NCBI RefSeq assembly: GCF_042665255.1
Contig: NZ_JBHTCD010000026.1
Source of the DNA: Insolitispirillum peregrinum
GTDB taxonomy: Bacteria > Pseudomonadota > Alphaproteobacteria > Rhodospirillales > Rhodospirillaceae
DNA length: 64,000 nt
Strand: one strand, 5' to 3'
Shown here: positions 50,823-60,886 of the stretch, piece after piece
Layout of the letters: the number at the start of each line of letters is the position of its first letter
How positions within the stretch are numbered: position 1 is the first letter of the stretch
The notes under the pieces: model-generated
Database searches by the model: none
The model's input: the letters and a program-made list of their open reading frames with translations, nothing else
Told to the model about the DNA's origin: nothing
Made by a program: the position numbers and the translations under genes

Positions 50823-52025
50823 GCGGAAAGCCCCCGCTGCCACCAACGCCAGCCGGACCAGTTCAGACTGTCGGCTGGTGCCGGTTTTGCGGAACAGATG
50901 GGCGAGCTGTGTGCGGACTGTGGTCACCGACACCCCCCGCTCGCTGGCATAATCCTCGAGTCGCTTGTCCTGCATCAGGGCCTGCAACAACGCCGCCTCG
51001 GCCGGGGTCAGGGTAAACAACCCGCGCAGAATCCGGGCATCGACCGGATCAAGCCCCTGATCAACCGACACATGCACAGCCACCAGCGGCTTCCGCCCGC
51101 TCAGGTCAGGGCCACGCTGCTCCATCGAATGCATGGTCAGCCGCAAAGGGGGGCGCCCCCCCGGACGCACCACCACCATCGCCTGGGCCTCGGCCCGTCC
51201 GTTCAGCGATGCCTGCGCCGTTACGACCAGCATTTCAGCAAAACGGCTGTGCGACCGGGGCGCAGGAACCAGCACCCGATCCAGCCCCAACCGCCCGTCA
51301 TCGCCCACCTGCAAACCGACCGCCTCGTCAAGCAGCGTACGGGCCGAGGTATTGGCAAACACCAGATAGCCGCTGCCTTCCAGCACCAGCAACGGCAGGG
51401 ACAGGGCATCCAGCAGACCAGTTGTCAGTGCCTGCTGGTTTTCAAGCCCGGCCAGACGCAGCAACAACCGCCTCGCCTGTTGCAGGGCTGGAAGCAGGGC
51501 TTGCAGGGTCAGGCAGTCAGCATCATCAAAGGCAGGTCGAGCCTCTCCCCGGAACAGGGCCAGCAATGCCCCGTCTCCGATGGGCACGGCAACACCGGCA
51601 CCGGCCACTGGCCCCAGTACGGACTGCCAGGGTTCCATCTGCGCTGGCGTCAAGGTCTGGGTACGATCCGGCATTGCCGTCAGTACCCCGCTGTCACCGA
51701 AAGCAAAATCCTGCTCCAGCCGAACCGGGGCATCCCCCAGATCTTCCCGACTGGCCATCACATTGACTGCCAGCCGTGGCAGCCGTTCGTCCTGTGCCAG
51801 AAAAACCCCCGCATCCGCCTGCACGGCATCGGTGATCGCCTGCACGGTCATGCGCAACCGTTCGGGCGACAAGGACGCCTCGTACACCCGGTCAATCAGG
51901 TCCGCGAAAGACTCCCTGATGGCTTTCTCATCCCTAGGTTCAACCACGCACTCTGTACCCCATTCCTCTGCAACACACGTTATGACCCGTGCCTTCCCGT
52001 GTGCAGGCGCCCATTCCAACATCAT
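50820..52025 (-). CDS. LuxR-family HTH transcriptional regulator
   Basis: A 401-residue protein as drawn. The C-terminal 65 residues are a LuxR HTH (FTLTPAEAALLQALMQ, LEDYASERGVSVTTVRTQLAHLFRKTGTSRQSELV). The preceding 300 residues include a GAF-like region (about 50-190) and a PAS-like region (about 200-300), so it probably binds a ligand. The start is uncertain: ATG 52025 has no Shine-Dalgarno; GTG 51947 is a plausible shorter start. The stop TAG lies at the end of a palindromic element. Targets unknown. Confidence 0.82.
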   Translation of the reverse strand: MMLEWAPAHGKARVITCVAEEWGTECVVEPRDEKAIRESFADLIDRVYEASLSPERLRMTVQAITDAVQADAGVFLAQDERLPRLAVNVMASREDLGDAPVRLEQDFAFGDSGVLTAMPDRTQTLTPAQMEPWQSVLGPVAGAGVAVPIGDGALLALFRGEARPAFDDADCLTLQALLPALQQARRLLLRLAGLENQQALTTGLLDALSLPLLVLEGSGYLVFANTSARTLLDEAVGLQVGDDGRLGLDRVLVPAPRSHSRFAEMLVVTAQASLNGRAEAQAMVVVRPGGRPPLRLTMHSMEQRGPDLSGRKPLVAVHVSVDQGLDPVDARILRGLFTLTPAEAALLQALMQDKRLEDYASERGVSVTTVRTQLAHLFRKTGTSRQSELVRLALVAAGAFR

Positions 52026-52302
52026 TCATTCAAATGATAAACCCTTGGGAACGTTCCACTTTTCCTACACGAACCGAGAAACTGCCGTGCCTGTGGGGTT
52101 CAGACAACGGAAAATTGGTATAACCCGTCACCATACTCTCCTTCGAACAAGGGAGAGTATGGAAACAGTCTGTTGTTTTTATTGATTTTCATTATAGCTG
52201 ATACCCCCCCTTTTTGGGTGGGTTCCTTCACGGCAAAACAGCGCCTCTTCCTTGGGTCGTACACCCAAAGACCACCGATTATGACCGTCTGTCAGTGTGA
52301 TG
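52026..52302. other. Intergenic region with an inverted repeat
   Basis: AT-rich for this genome. Contains CATACTCTCCTT (52132) paired with AAGGGAGAGTATG (one bulge), a hairpin possibly ending the Sel1-like gene's transcript, and a poly-C tract (52204-52210). No gene seen. Confidence 0.5.
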
Positions 52303-52884
52303 TCAGTTAAACGGATTCATGACCGTGCGGCGCTGCTCGCTGCTCATGGCGCGATAGATTGCCTTGGCATTGTCCCGGGCCGACGCCACACCCAGCTGAT
52401 CGGCCCGACTGTAAAGGTCAAAGGCCTCGGCCAGATCCCGCTGCACACCGACTCCGTTGGCGCTCATCCACGCCAGCAGCTCGACCGCTTGCCCGTCGGC
52501 GTTTTCCGCCCGTCGCCGCACCGCATCCACCGCAAACGGCCCCGGTGCTCCGCCCGCCACTTCCTTGACCACGTCGGTCCAGGCCATTTCGCTGGTGAGC
52601 GGATCTTCGATCACACCGGCCCGCCCGGACCTGCGCAGGGCCGCTTCTTCTTCCGGGGTCAGGGGCTTGCGTTCGGGGTAGGGCACCAATCCGCGATTGA
52701 CTACATAGGCAGGCAGGGTGCCGTCATTTTCGCTGCGCACGGTCCCGCGAAAAATTTCGTCCAGCGTCCGCCCAAAGGCCCACGCCGCCTGCGGAGGAGC
52801 CAGCAATGCACCAGCAACCGTCACCGCCAAACAGGATTTGGCCGCCACGGAGAGGAGCATGGAGTGAAGCGGCAGACGAGGCAT
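52303..52884 (-). CDS. Exported protein with Sel1-like repeat
   Basis: A 193-residue protein: signal peptide (LSVAAKSCLAVTVAGALLA, cleavage near AWA-FG at about 37), a low-complexity middle and a C-terminal Sel1-type repeat (LLAWMSANGVGVQRDLAEAF, YSRADQLGVASARDNA). Sel1 repeats mediate protein-protein contacts. Start ATG 52884; an upstream TTG is less likely. Not in an obvious operon. Confidence 0.75.
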   Translation of the reverse strand: MPRLPLHSMLLSVAAKSCLAVTVAGALLAPPQAAWAFGRTLDEIFRGTVRSENDGTLPAYVVNRGLVPYPERKPLTPEEEAALRRSGRAGVIEDPLTSEMAWTDVVKEVAGGAPGPFAVDAVRRRAENADGQAVELLAWMSANGVGVQRDLAEAFDLYSRADQLGVASARDNAKAIYRAMSSEQRRTVMNPFN

Positions 52885-53126
52885 CGGGATTCCCGGCAAA
52901 TTTTACCTACCTTCAAGCAGCATGACTCGGCGAGGTTACCAAAGAGTGAACAAGAGGAATTCCCTTTGGGTGCACCGCGGCAAAACCGCAGCACCGTACC
53001 CGGGAATGGCACGATAAAGCGTTGACGTCAACCCGCAGACGCGCCACGCTTTGACAATCACAGAGCGACCTTGATCGAAAAAACGCTCGTTTCCATGCCT
53101 GTTTACAGCTGTTCGGACCTGCCATC

Positions 53127-53561
53127 ATGCCGCCCCTGATCCATGCCTCCTGCGTTGCCCTGGGTGATGACGGCGTCTTGCTGCGCGGCCCGTCCGGCAG
53201 TGGAAAATCAGACCTTGCCTTCCGCCTGATTGATCAGGGGGCGATGCTGGTCGGGGATGACTACTGCCAGTATCAGGGCCGTGACGGCGTGCTGCATGCA
53301 AGCCCGCAACCAACGATTCCCGGTCTGCTGGAAGTCCGCGGGCTGGGGATCATCCGCCTGCCCTGGCGTCCGGAAATCCCCGTCCGCCTGATCGTTGACC
53401 TGACCCCCGACCCGCAGCCGGAACGGATGCCTGCGCCGGAACAGGATCAAATCTGCGGTATTTCCCTCCCCGTTGTCCGCCTGAATCCCTTTCAGGCCTC
53501 CGCCGTGGCAAAGGTTCGGCTTGCTGTCTTGCTGGCAACAGGCATTATAGGAAGACTGTGA
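53127..53561 (+). CDS. hprK: HPr kinase/phosphorylase (short alphaproteobacterial form)
   Basis: A 144-residue HprK consisting only of the catalytic domain: Walker A GPSGSGKSD at 21-29, then the P-loop-kinase core with LVGDDYCQYQ, LLEVRGLGII and a C-terminal helix. It lacks the N-terminal domain of the Firmicutes enzyme, as is usual in alphaproteobacteria. It phosphorylates or dephosphorylates HPr on the conserved serine (S67 of the HPr below). Stop overlaps the start of rapZ (GTGA). Confidence 0.93.
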   Translation: MPPLIHASCVALGDDGVLLRGPSGSGKSDLAFRLIDQGAMLVGDDYCQYQGRDGVLHASPQPTIPGLLEVRGLGIIRLPWRPEIPVRLIVDLTPDPQPERMPAPEQDQICGISLPVVRLNPFQASAVAKVRLAVLLATGIIGRL

Positions 53562-54517
53562 CCAGTCAGGAGACCCGGGTGCCGTTCCCCCTGCCACCCC
53601 AGCAACCAGCATCAACCACGGCTCCGGCGTCCGGGCGCGTGGTGATCGTGACGGGCATGTCCGGCGCGGGCAAGACCTCGGCCCTGAAGATTTTTGAAGA
53701 CCTGGGGTATGAGGCGGTCGACAACCTGCCACTGCGCCTGCTGGGCGGCCTGTTGCAAGACCCGGCCCAGCCCGCAGCCCGCCCGCTGGCCATCGGGATT
53801 GATATCCGCACCCGCGATTTCGATGTGGCATCGCTGCAGGCCCGTCTGCGCGACCTGCAGCAAACCGACCATCTGACGGTCCAGCTTCTGTTTCTGGATG
53901 CGGATGACGAAATCCTGCGCAACCGCTTTACCGAAACCCGCCGCCGTCATCCGGCGGGCGAAGATTTGCCGGTCAGCGACGGAATCACCGTCGAACGCTC
54001 CCTGCTGCGCGACCTGCGCAGCCATGCCGATGTCCTGATCGACACCAGCCTGCTCAGTCCCCAGCAATTCCGCGACCAGATCACCCATCTGTTCACCACC
54101 ACCCAATCCCCGGGGATGAGCCTGTTCGTCCTGTCCTTTGGCTTTCGCAATGGCCTGCCACGCGGGGCAGACATGGTATTTGACGTGCGCTTTCTGCGGA
54201 ACCCGCACTATGATCCATCCTTGCGCCCGCTGACCGGCCAGAATCCGCTGGTCAGCGACTATGTGATGGCCGATCCCGCTTTTTCCGGCTTCTTTACCCA
54301 TTTGACAGACTTGCTTGCCCCCCTGCTGCCGCGTTACCAACAGGAAGGCAAAAGTTATCTCACCATCGCCATCGGCTGCACCGGAGGACAGCATCGTTCT
54401 GTCGCCACAGCCGAACGGCTCGCTCACTGGTTGGCCGATCGCGGCCTCCATGTCTTGGTCCGTCACCGGGATATCACACGCCCGGAGACACCTGAACGCA
54501 CTGAAGGGACGACGTAA
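53558..54517 (+). CDS. rapZ: RNase adapter protein RapZ
   Basis: A 319-residue RapZ/YvcJ-type P-loop protein with GMSGAGKTSAL at 33-43, the central DADDEILRNRFTETRRRHP, and the C-terminal domain containing SFGFRNGLPRGADMVFDVRF and IGCTGGQHRS, the family's conserved block. In enterobacteria it controls glmS through RNase E and sRNAs; in alphaproteobacteria it is a nucleotide-binding member of the PTS cluster. GTG 53558 start overlaps hprK by 4 nt; its stop overlaps the EIIA start. Confidence 0.95.
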   Translation: MTSQETRVPFPLPPQQPASTTAPASGRVVIVTGMSGAGKTSALKIFEDLGYEAVDNLPLRLLGGLLQDPAQPAARPLAIGIDIRTRDFDVASLQARLRDLQQTDHLTVQLLFLDADDEILRNRFTETRRRHPAGEDLPVSDGITVERSLLRDLRSHADVLIDTSLLSPQQFRDQITHLFTTTQSPGMSLFVLSFGFRNGLPRGADMVFDVRFLRNPHYDPSLRPLTGQNPLVSDYVMADPAFSGFFTHLTDLLAPLLPRYQQEGKSYLTIAIGCTGGQHRSVATAERLAHWLADRGLHVLVRHRDITRPETPERTEGTT

Positions 54518-54918
54518 TGATTGGCATGGTACTGGTCACCCACGGACGGCTTGCCGAAGAACTGATTGCCGCCCTGGAACATGTCGTCGGCCCGCAGGCG
54601 GCCACCATCGCCGTGTGCATCGGACCAGAGGACGACATGGAACAGCGCCGGGCCGACATTCTGGCCAGCGTGGCCCGCGTCGATGATGGTGATGGCGTGG
54701 TTCTGCTGACCGACATGTTCGGCGGAACACCGTCCAATCTGGCCATTTCGATCATGGGCAAGGCCAGGGTCGAGGTCATCGCCGGTGTCAACCTGCCGAT
54801 GCTGATCAAGCTGGCCAGTGTCCGCAACGACCAGACTCTGGCCAATGCGGTGAACTCGGCGCAGGAAGCCGGGCGGAAGTACATCAACGTCGCCTCGAAC
54901 CTGCTGGCCAGCAAATAA
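54517..54918 (+). CDS. PTS EIIA component, mannose (EIIA-Man) type
   Basis: A 133-residue phosphotransferase of the EIIA-Man fold with the active-site histidine H9 in MIGMVLVTHG and the DMFGGTPSN motif. With no EIIB/EIIC transporter nearby, it belongs to the regulatory PTS, accepting phosphate from HPr and passing on nutrient-state information. Start ATG 54517 overlaps rapZ by one base. Confidence 0.94.
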   Translation: MIGMVLVTHGRLAEELIAALEHVVGPQAATIAVCIGPEDDMEQRRADILASVARVDDGDGVVLLTDMFGGTPSNLAISIMGKARVEVIAGVNLPMLIKLASVRNDQTLANAVNSAQEAGRKYINVASNLLASK

Positions 54919-55046
54919 TCGGGATTTTTCCCCTTCCCCGCACGTCTCCCCCCTGTACTTTCATCCCTGGCATGCACATTTCTGCGACAGGCCGGATGAC
55001 GACAGACTTGTGATGGGCCGCATAACGGCCCACAAAGGACACGCCC

Positions 55047-55376
55047 ATGGTTTCTTCCGCTCCCTCGCCGACCCTCGCCCCTGCCACCCTCAATGACCTG
55101 GGGGACGGAGTCCTGCAACGGTTCGCCACCATCGCCAATTCGCGCGGCCTGCACGCGCGGGCGGCCGCCAAGTTTGTCAAGCTGGCCGATACCTTTGACG
55201 CTGCCATCACCGTCATCAACCGCGGACAGGAAGTCTCGGGCTCATCCATCATGGGCCTGATGATGCTGGCAGCCTCGCCGGGAACGACCATCGAAATGCG
55301 CGCCAGTGGCACCGATGCCCGCGCCGCGCTCGAGGCTCTGGGCCAGCTGGTGGACGACAAGTTCTATGAAGACTGA
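55047..55376 (+). CDS. ptsH: Phosphocarrier protein HPr
   Basis: A 109-residue HPr with an N-terminal extension of about 20 residues. H36 in NSRGLHARAA receives phosphate from EI; S67 in SGSSIMGLMML is the site modified by HprK. Follows the EIIA gene by 128 bp (which contains no obvious terminator). Its stop codon lies inside the EI gene, an 11-bp overlap. Confidence 0.96.
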   Translation: MVSSAPSPTLAPATLNDLGDGVLQRFATIANSRGLHARAAAKFVKLADTFDAAITVINRGQEVSGSSIMGLMMLAASPGTTIEMRASGTDARAALEALGQLVDDKFYED

Positions 55377-57159
55377 TCCCGGTGCCGCGTCGGCTTCTTC
55401 TCCGGGCGGTGCCTCAGGGTCCTATCCCCAGCGCATCTTTCAGGGCGTGGGCGTCAGTGTCGGCGTTGCCGTCGGCACCGTCTATCTGCACGACGCCGGC
55501 ATGGTGCAGGGGCCGGAATACACCATCCCCGCCAACCGGATCGAAGCCGAGAAAAAGCGCTTTCAGGCCGCGGTGAACGCCGCTGCCCGTCAGGTCGAGC
55601 GCCTGCAAAGCAAGGCCAGTTTCCTGCCCGCTGCCGCCAGCGAAGAACTGGGCTTTCTGCTGGATGCCTATCAGCAGATGCTGAAGGGCTCGCGGCTGGT
55701 GCGCGGGGTCGAACGCCGCATCGCCGAAGAGCGCATCAATGCCGAAGCCGCCGTCCGGCAGGAAATCAGCCTGCTGCTCGAAGTCTTCGCCGCCATGGAT
55801 GACGCCTATCTGGCCGGACGCGCCGCCGATATCCGCGACGTCGGCCAGCGGCTGGTGCGCAACCTGACCAAGACGCCCTACAAGGCCTTTGCCCACCTGC
55901 CACGCAACGCGGTGATTCTGGCCAGCGACCTCAGCCCGGCCGATACCGCCCTGCTCGACCCCAAGCTGGTGGCAGGCTTTGCCACCTGCGCCGGGGGTGC
56001 AGAAAGCCACACCGCCATCATGGCCCGCTCGCTGGCCATCCCCGCCGTGGTGGGCGTCGCCGACATGCTGCGACAAGTCCGGCAGGGGGCTCCGGTCATT
56101 CTTGACGGAATCCATGGCCGGATCATCCTCGACCCGACCCCGGAAACCCTTGCCGATTACCGCAAGCAACGCGCCGAACTGTTGCGCCAGCGCCGCGCCC
56201 TGTCGCGCCTGAAAGACCTGCCCGCCGTCACCACCGATGGCCTGCGGGTGGCCCTGATGGCCAACATCGAACTGCCGAGCGAAATTGATGCCGTGCTGGC
56301 CGCCGGTGCCGAAGGTATTGGCCTGTTCCGCACCGAATTCCTCTATATGAACCGCCATGAGTGGCCCAACGAAGACGAGCAATACGCCATTTTGCGCGAT
56401 GTGGTGTGCCGGATGCAGGGGCGTCCGGTGACCATCCGCACGCTGGATGCGGGCGGCGACAAGCTCGACATCCCCGGCACCGGTGGCCCGGCCACCAACC
56501 CGGCCCTCGGCTTGCGGGCGGTGCGGTTCCAGTTGGCCCAACCCGACGTGATGGAAGCCCAGTTGGCCGCCATCCTGCGCGCCGCCGCCCATGGACCGGT
56601 GCGCATTCTGGTGCCGATGATTTCCAGCGTGGACGAGATCACGCAGGTTCGTGCCGTCCTGGAGCGGGTCCATCGCCGCCTGAAACGCAGCAAGGTCGAG
56701 GTTCCGGCCAAGCTGCCGCCGCTCGGCATCATGATCGAGATTCCGGGGGCAGCCCTGTCCGCCGATGCGCTGGCCTGCGAGGCTGACTTCTTTGCCATCG
56801 GCACCAATGACCTGACCCAGTACACGCTGGCGATTGACCGCGGTGACGAAGCCGTAGCCCATCTGTTCAACCCCCAGCACCCCGCCGTGTTGCGCCTGAT
56901 TCACTTCACCACCGGCGCCGCCATGCGGGCGCGCATCCCGGTGTCGGTCTGCGGTGAAATGGCTGGCGACCCCCGGGTCTCGGCCCTGCTGATCGGCTTT
57001 GGCATCGACCAGTTGTCGATGAGCGCAGCCTCGATCCCGCGCGTCAAGCAGCGCATCCGCCGTCTGGCCCAGAGCGAGGCCCAGTCACACACCCGGCAGG
57101 TGATGAGCGAGCATGACCCGCACCAGATTGAAAAGCTGATCTTCGGGCAATCGCTTTGA
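55366..57159 (+). CDS. ptsI: Phosphoenolpyruvate-protein phosphotransferase (Enzyme I)
   Basis: A 597-residue EI that moves phosphate from PEP to HPr. Phosphohistidine H215 is in GGAESHTAIMARSLAIP; the PEP-binding domain carries LFRTEFLYMNR, IRTLDAGGDK, TNDLTQYTLAIDRGDE and CGEMAGDP. No GAF domain, so this is EI rather than EI-Ntr. Starts inside the HPr gene; a complete upstream phosphorelay EI-HPr-EIIA with HprK and RapZ is thus encoded together. Confidence 0.96.
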   Translation: MKTDPGAASASSPGGASGSYPQRIFQGVGVSVGVAVGTVYLHDAGMVQGPEYTIPANRIEAEKKRFQAAVNAAARQVERLQSKASFLPAAASEELGFLLDAYQQMLKGSRLVRGVERRIAEERINAEAAVRQEISLLLEVFAAMDDAYLAGRAADIRDVGQRLVRNLTKTPYKAFAHLPRNAVILASDLSPADTALLDPKLVAGFATCAGGAESHTAIMARSLAIPAVVGVADMLRQVRQGAPVILDGIHGRIILDPTPETLADYRKQRAELLRQRRALSRLKDLPAVTTDGLRVALMANIELPSEIDAVLAAGAEGIGLFRTEFLYMNRHEWPNEDEQYAILRDVVCRMQGRPVTIRTLDAGGDKLDIPGTGGPATNPALGLRAVRFQLAQPDVMEAQLAAILRAAAHGPVRILVPMISSVDEITQVRAVLERVHRRLKRSKVEVPAKLPPLGIMIEIPGAALSADALACEADFFAIGTNDLTQYTLAIDRGDEAVAHLFNPQHPAVLRLIHFTTGAAMRARIPVSVCGEMAGDPRVSALLIGFGIDQLSMSAASIPRVKQRIRRLAQSEAQSHTRQVMSEHDPHQIEKLIFGQSL

Positions 57160-57176
57160 CGACGCTGTCCCAATCC

Positions 57177-57203
57177 CTCTTCTCTCACAGAGAAGGGAGG
57201 ATT
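57177..57203 (+). terminator. Weak hairpin after ptsI
   Basis: CTCTTCTCT and AGAGAAGGG pair around a short CAC loop, 17 bp beyond the ptsI stop; no T run, so termination is only possible. Confidence 0.35.
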
Positions 57204-57223
57204 GAGTCACCTCACGACATAAC

Positions 57224-57237
57224 GATATATTTATATC
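57224..57237. promoter_or_regulatory. AT-rich palindrome upstream of ahcY
   Basis: GATATA-TT-TATATC, perfect 6-bp half sites, 82 bp before the ahcY start. Might be an operator for a SAH- or SAM-responsive repressor or part of the promoter; identity is not established. Confidence 0.4.
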
Positions 57238-57318
57238 TGTTTGTCGCCATATCCCGTTGCCGCTGTCTCTCAACTCTGCTAAAAGTTGCTCCAACCTTAC
57301 GCACAACGGAGAGCCCCC

Positions 57319-58611
<1,293 letters not shown>

Positions 58612-58623
58612 AATGTGCGCGCC

Positions 58624-58650
58624 TCCCGGTGTTCGCAAGGACGCCGGGAG
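58624..58650 (+). repeat. Hairpin after ahcY
   Basis: CTCCCGG-TGT and ACGCCGGGAG pair imperfectly just beyond the ahcY stop; 10 bp before the strong terminator below. Confidence 0.5.
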
Positions 58651-58658
58651 AACGCATG

Positions 58659-58698
58659 AAAAACCCCACGCACCGGCTTGCCCGTGCGTGGGGTTTTT
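58659..58698. terminator. Bidirectional terminator between ahcY and the MFS gene
   Basis: AAAAACCCCACGCAC pairs perfectly (15 bp) with GTGCGTGGGGTTTTT around a 10-nt loop; A and T runs on the two sides serve both convergent genes. Confidence 0.95.
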
Positions 58699-59952
58699 TT
58701 ATCCCCGGTGGCCGTCCGAGCGCGGCAACAAGGCGGTGACAATTCCCAGCAACGGCAGGAACGCACAGACCTGATAGACCCACACAATACCCTGCACATC
58801 GGCCAGATGACCAAGGCCCGCTGCACCAATACCGCTGATGCCAAACATCAGGCCGAACATCAGCCCCGACACCAGCCCGACCCGGCCCGGTACGATCTCC
58901 TGCGCATAGACCACCAGCGCAGCAAAGGCCGATGACATGATCAGGCCGACCATGATCGCCAGAACCGTGGTCCAGAACAGGTCGGCATGGGGCAGGATCA
59001 TCGCAAATGGTGCCACCCCCAGAAAGGAAATCCAGATCACCGCCTTACGGCCAATCCGGTCGCCCACCGGGCCACCGGCAAAGGTTCCCACCGCAATCGC
59101 CGCCAGAAAGCAGAACAGATAAACCTGCGAGTCCTGCGCGGTCAGGGCGAAGCGTTCCATCAGATAAAAAGTGAAATAGTTGGTGAAGGCACCGATGTAG
59201 ATGAACTTGGCGAACATCAGCATCCCGATCACCAGCAAGGCCCGCACCACCGTCGCCCGGCTGTGCTTGCGGGCCAGATGGGCCGTGCCGCTGCGCAGCG
59301 TTCCCTGTGCATGACGCAGACGCCAGCGGGTGACTCCGAACAGCACCCAGATCGCCGCAATCGCCGCCACCGCCAGCCAGCCAACCGAGGTCTGCCCGAA
59401 CGGCAGAATCACCGCCGATGCCACCAGCGGACCCAATGCCGAGCCACTGTTGCCCCCGACCTGAAAGGCCGATTGCGCCGTCCCGAACCGGCCCCCCGAC
59501 GCCATGCGGGCCATGCGTGAGGCTTCGGGGTGGAAGGTCGCCGAGCCAATCCCCACCACCGCCGCTGCCATCAGCAGCCCGCTGTAACTGCTCGACAGCG
59601 CCAAGGCGATGATGCCGGTCAGCGTCACCACCATCCCCATCGGCAGCAAATAGGGCTTGGGGTGTTTGTCGGTGTAAAGCCCGATCCACGGCTGAAGCAG
59701 CGACGCCGTCACCTGATACACCAAACCAATCCAGCCAATCTGGCCGAAGGTCAGATCATATTTGCTCTTCAGCATCGGATAAATCGCGGGCAAAACCGCC
59801 TGTATCAGATCATTGAGCAGATGGGCCAAGGCTACGGCTCCGACAATCTGCACCACCAGCGTCGAGCCGGGGACAGATGCCGCAGACGCCGGAGAGGCGG
59901 TGGCAGGAGACGTATCCTGCACGGAAGATGCACTGGCAGGGGGAGGCGTCAC
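58699..59952 (-). CDS. Fsr-type MFS transporter (fosmidomycin-resistance family)
   Basis: A 417-residue 12-helix MFS protein. ALAHLLNDLIQAVLPAIYPM in helix 1, YDLTFGQIGWIGLVYQ, LQPWIGLYTDKHPKPYLLP and GSATFHPEASRMA are typical of the Fsr group, which exports fosmidomycin and other compounds. A 30-residue Ala/Ser/Pro-rich N-terminus may be extra. Divergent from an AraC-type regulator that probably controls it. Substrate here unknown. Confidence 0.9.
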   Translation of the reverse strand: MTPPPASASSVQDTSPATASPASAASVPGSTLVVQIVGAVALAHLLNDLIQAVLPAIYPMLKSKYDLTFGQIGWIGLVYQVTASLLQPWIGLYTDKHPKPYLLPMGMVVTLTGIIALALSSSYSGLLMAAAVVGIGSATFHPEASRMARMASGGRFGTAQSAFQVGGNSGSALGPLVASAVILPFGQTSVGWLAVAAIAAIWVLFGVTRWRLRHAQGTLRSGTAHLARKHSRATVVRALLVIGMLMFAKFIYIGAFTNYFTFYLMERFALTAQDSQVYLFCFLAAIAVGTFAGGPVGDRIGRKAVIWISFLGVAPFAMILPHADLFWTTVLAIMVGLIMSSAFAALVVYAQEIVPGRVGLVSGLMFGLMFGISGIGAAGLGHLADVQGIVWVYQVCAFLPLLGIVTALLPRSDGHRG

Positions 59953-60121
59953 AATCAGGACTCACAGTTTTTGCAGCGACCAGCAGACAGCCCCGGCAGA
60001 GTGATGCCGGTGGCGGGGAAGGCGCAGCGGGTGAAAGAGAGGCGTTACAAGACCGACTGTAGCACCCTGACAAACCGCCCGCTTTGCTGTATGAGCCATT
60101 CAGTTCAGCGAGTGGGACAAA

Positions 60122-60886
60122 ATGAAGATTAATCCCAACAAAAACGATCACGTCGCCCGTCCGCTGGTGGCGATCGGCCATGATTATCCAGCCTCCTACG
60201 AACTGGCCGAGCATCAGCACCGCCGCAGCCAGTTCCTGTGCGCCACCACCGGCGTGATGGCGGTCAGCACCCCCGAGGGCGCATGGGTCGCACCGCCAGA
60301 GCGGGCGGTGTGGATTCCCGCCGGGACTCCGCACTCGGTCCGCATGGTCGGTGCGGTCCAGACCCGCAGCCTGTTGATCGAACCCGATCACTGTCTGGCC
60401 CGTGGCTCGTCCTGTCAGGTTGTGGGAGTTTCACCGTTGCTGCGCCAGTTGCTGCTCGCTGCCTCGGAAATTCCTGCCGAATACGATGTCAACGGGCGGG
60501 ATGGGCTGGTGATGGAGCTGCTGATCACCGAAATCAGCCGCGCTCCGGTGATCCCCCTCGCCGTTCCCTTCCCGGCGCACAAGGCGCTGGCGGCGCGCTG
60601 TCATGCCTTTCTGGATCACCCGGATGTCACCGAAACCATCGACCAGTGGGCCGATGCGCTGGCCATCAACCGCCGCAGCTTTACCCGCCTGTTCCGCCGC
60701 GAAACCGGCATGAGCTTCACCGAATGGCGTCAACAGGCCTGCCTGTCAGTCGCCCTCCCCAAGCTCGCCGCCGGGGAGCCGGTCACCGCCGTTGCCTATG
60801 ATCTCGGCTATGACGGGCCGGGCAGTTTCTCGACCATGTTCAAGCGGGTTCTGGGGGTGTCGCCCAGCCATTACCGCAGTCAGTGA
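60122..60886 (+). CDS. AraC family transcriptional regulator
   Basis: A 254-residue AraC-type regulator: N-terminal cupin (about 20-90, HQHRRSQFLCATTGVM, WIPAGTPHSV) and C-terminal double HTH (about 165-250, ALAINRRSFTRLFRRETGMS, DLGYDGPGSFSTMFKRVLG). Divergent from the Fsr transporter, the usual arrangement for control of exporter expression. Its last 47 bp overlap the 3' end of the convergent MocR-type gene. Confidence 0.93.
   Translation: MKINPNKNDHVARPLVAIGHDYPASYELAEHQHRRSQFLCATTGVMAVSTPEGAWVAPPERAVWIPAGTPHSVRMVGAVQTRSLLIEPDHCLARGSSCQVVGVSPLLRQLLLAASEIPAEYDVNGRDGLVMELLITEISRAPVIPLAVPFPAHKALAARCHAFLDHPDVTETIDQWADALAINRRSFTRLFRRETGMSFTEWRQQACLSVALPKLAAGEPVTAVAYDLGYDGPGSFSTMFKRVLGVSPSHYRSQ

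Noticed and set aside
57160..57318. SAH or SAM riboswitch upstream of ahcY
   Set aside because: I could not find the conserved core of any known SAH/SAM class in the leader; only a short palindrome is visible.
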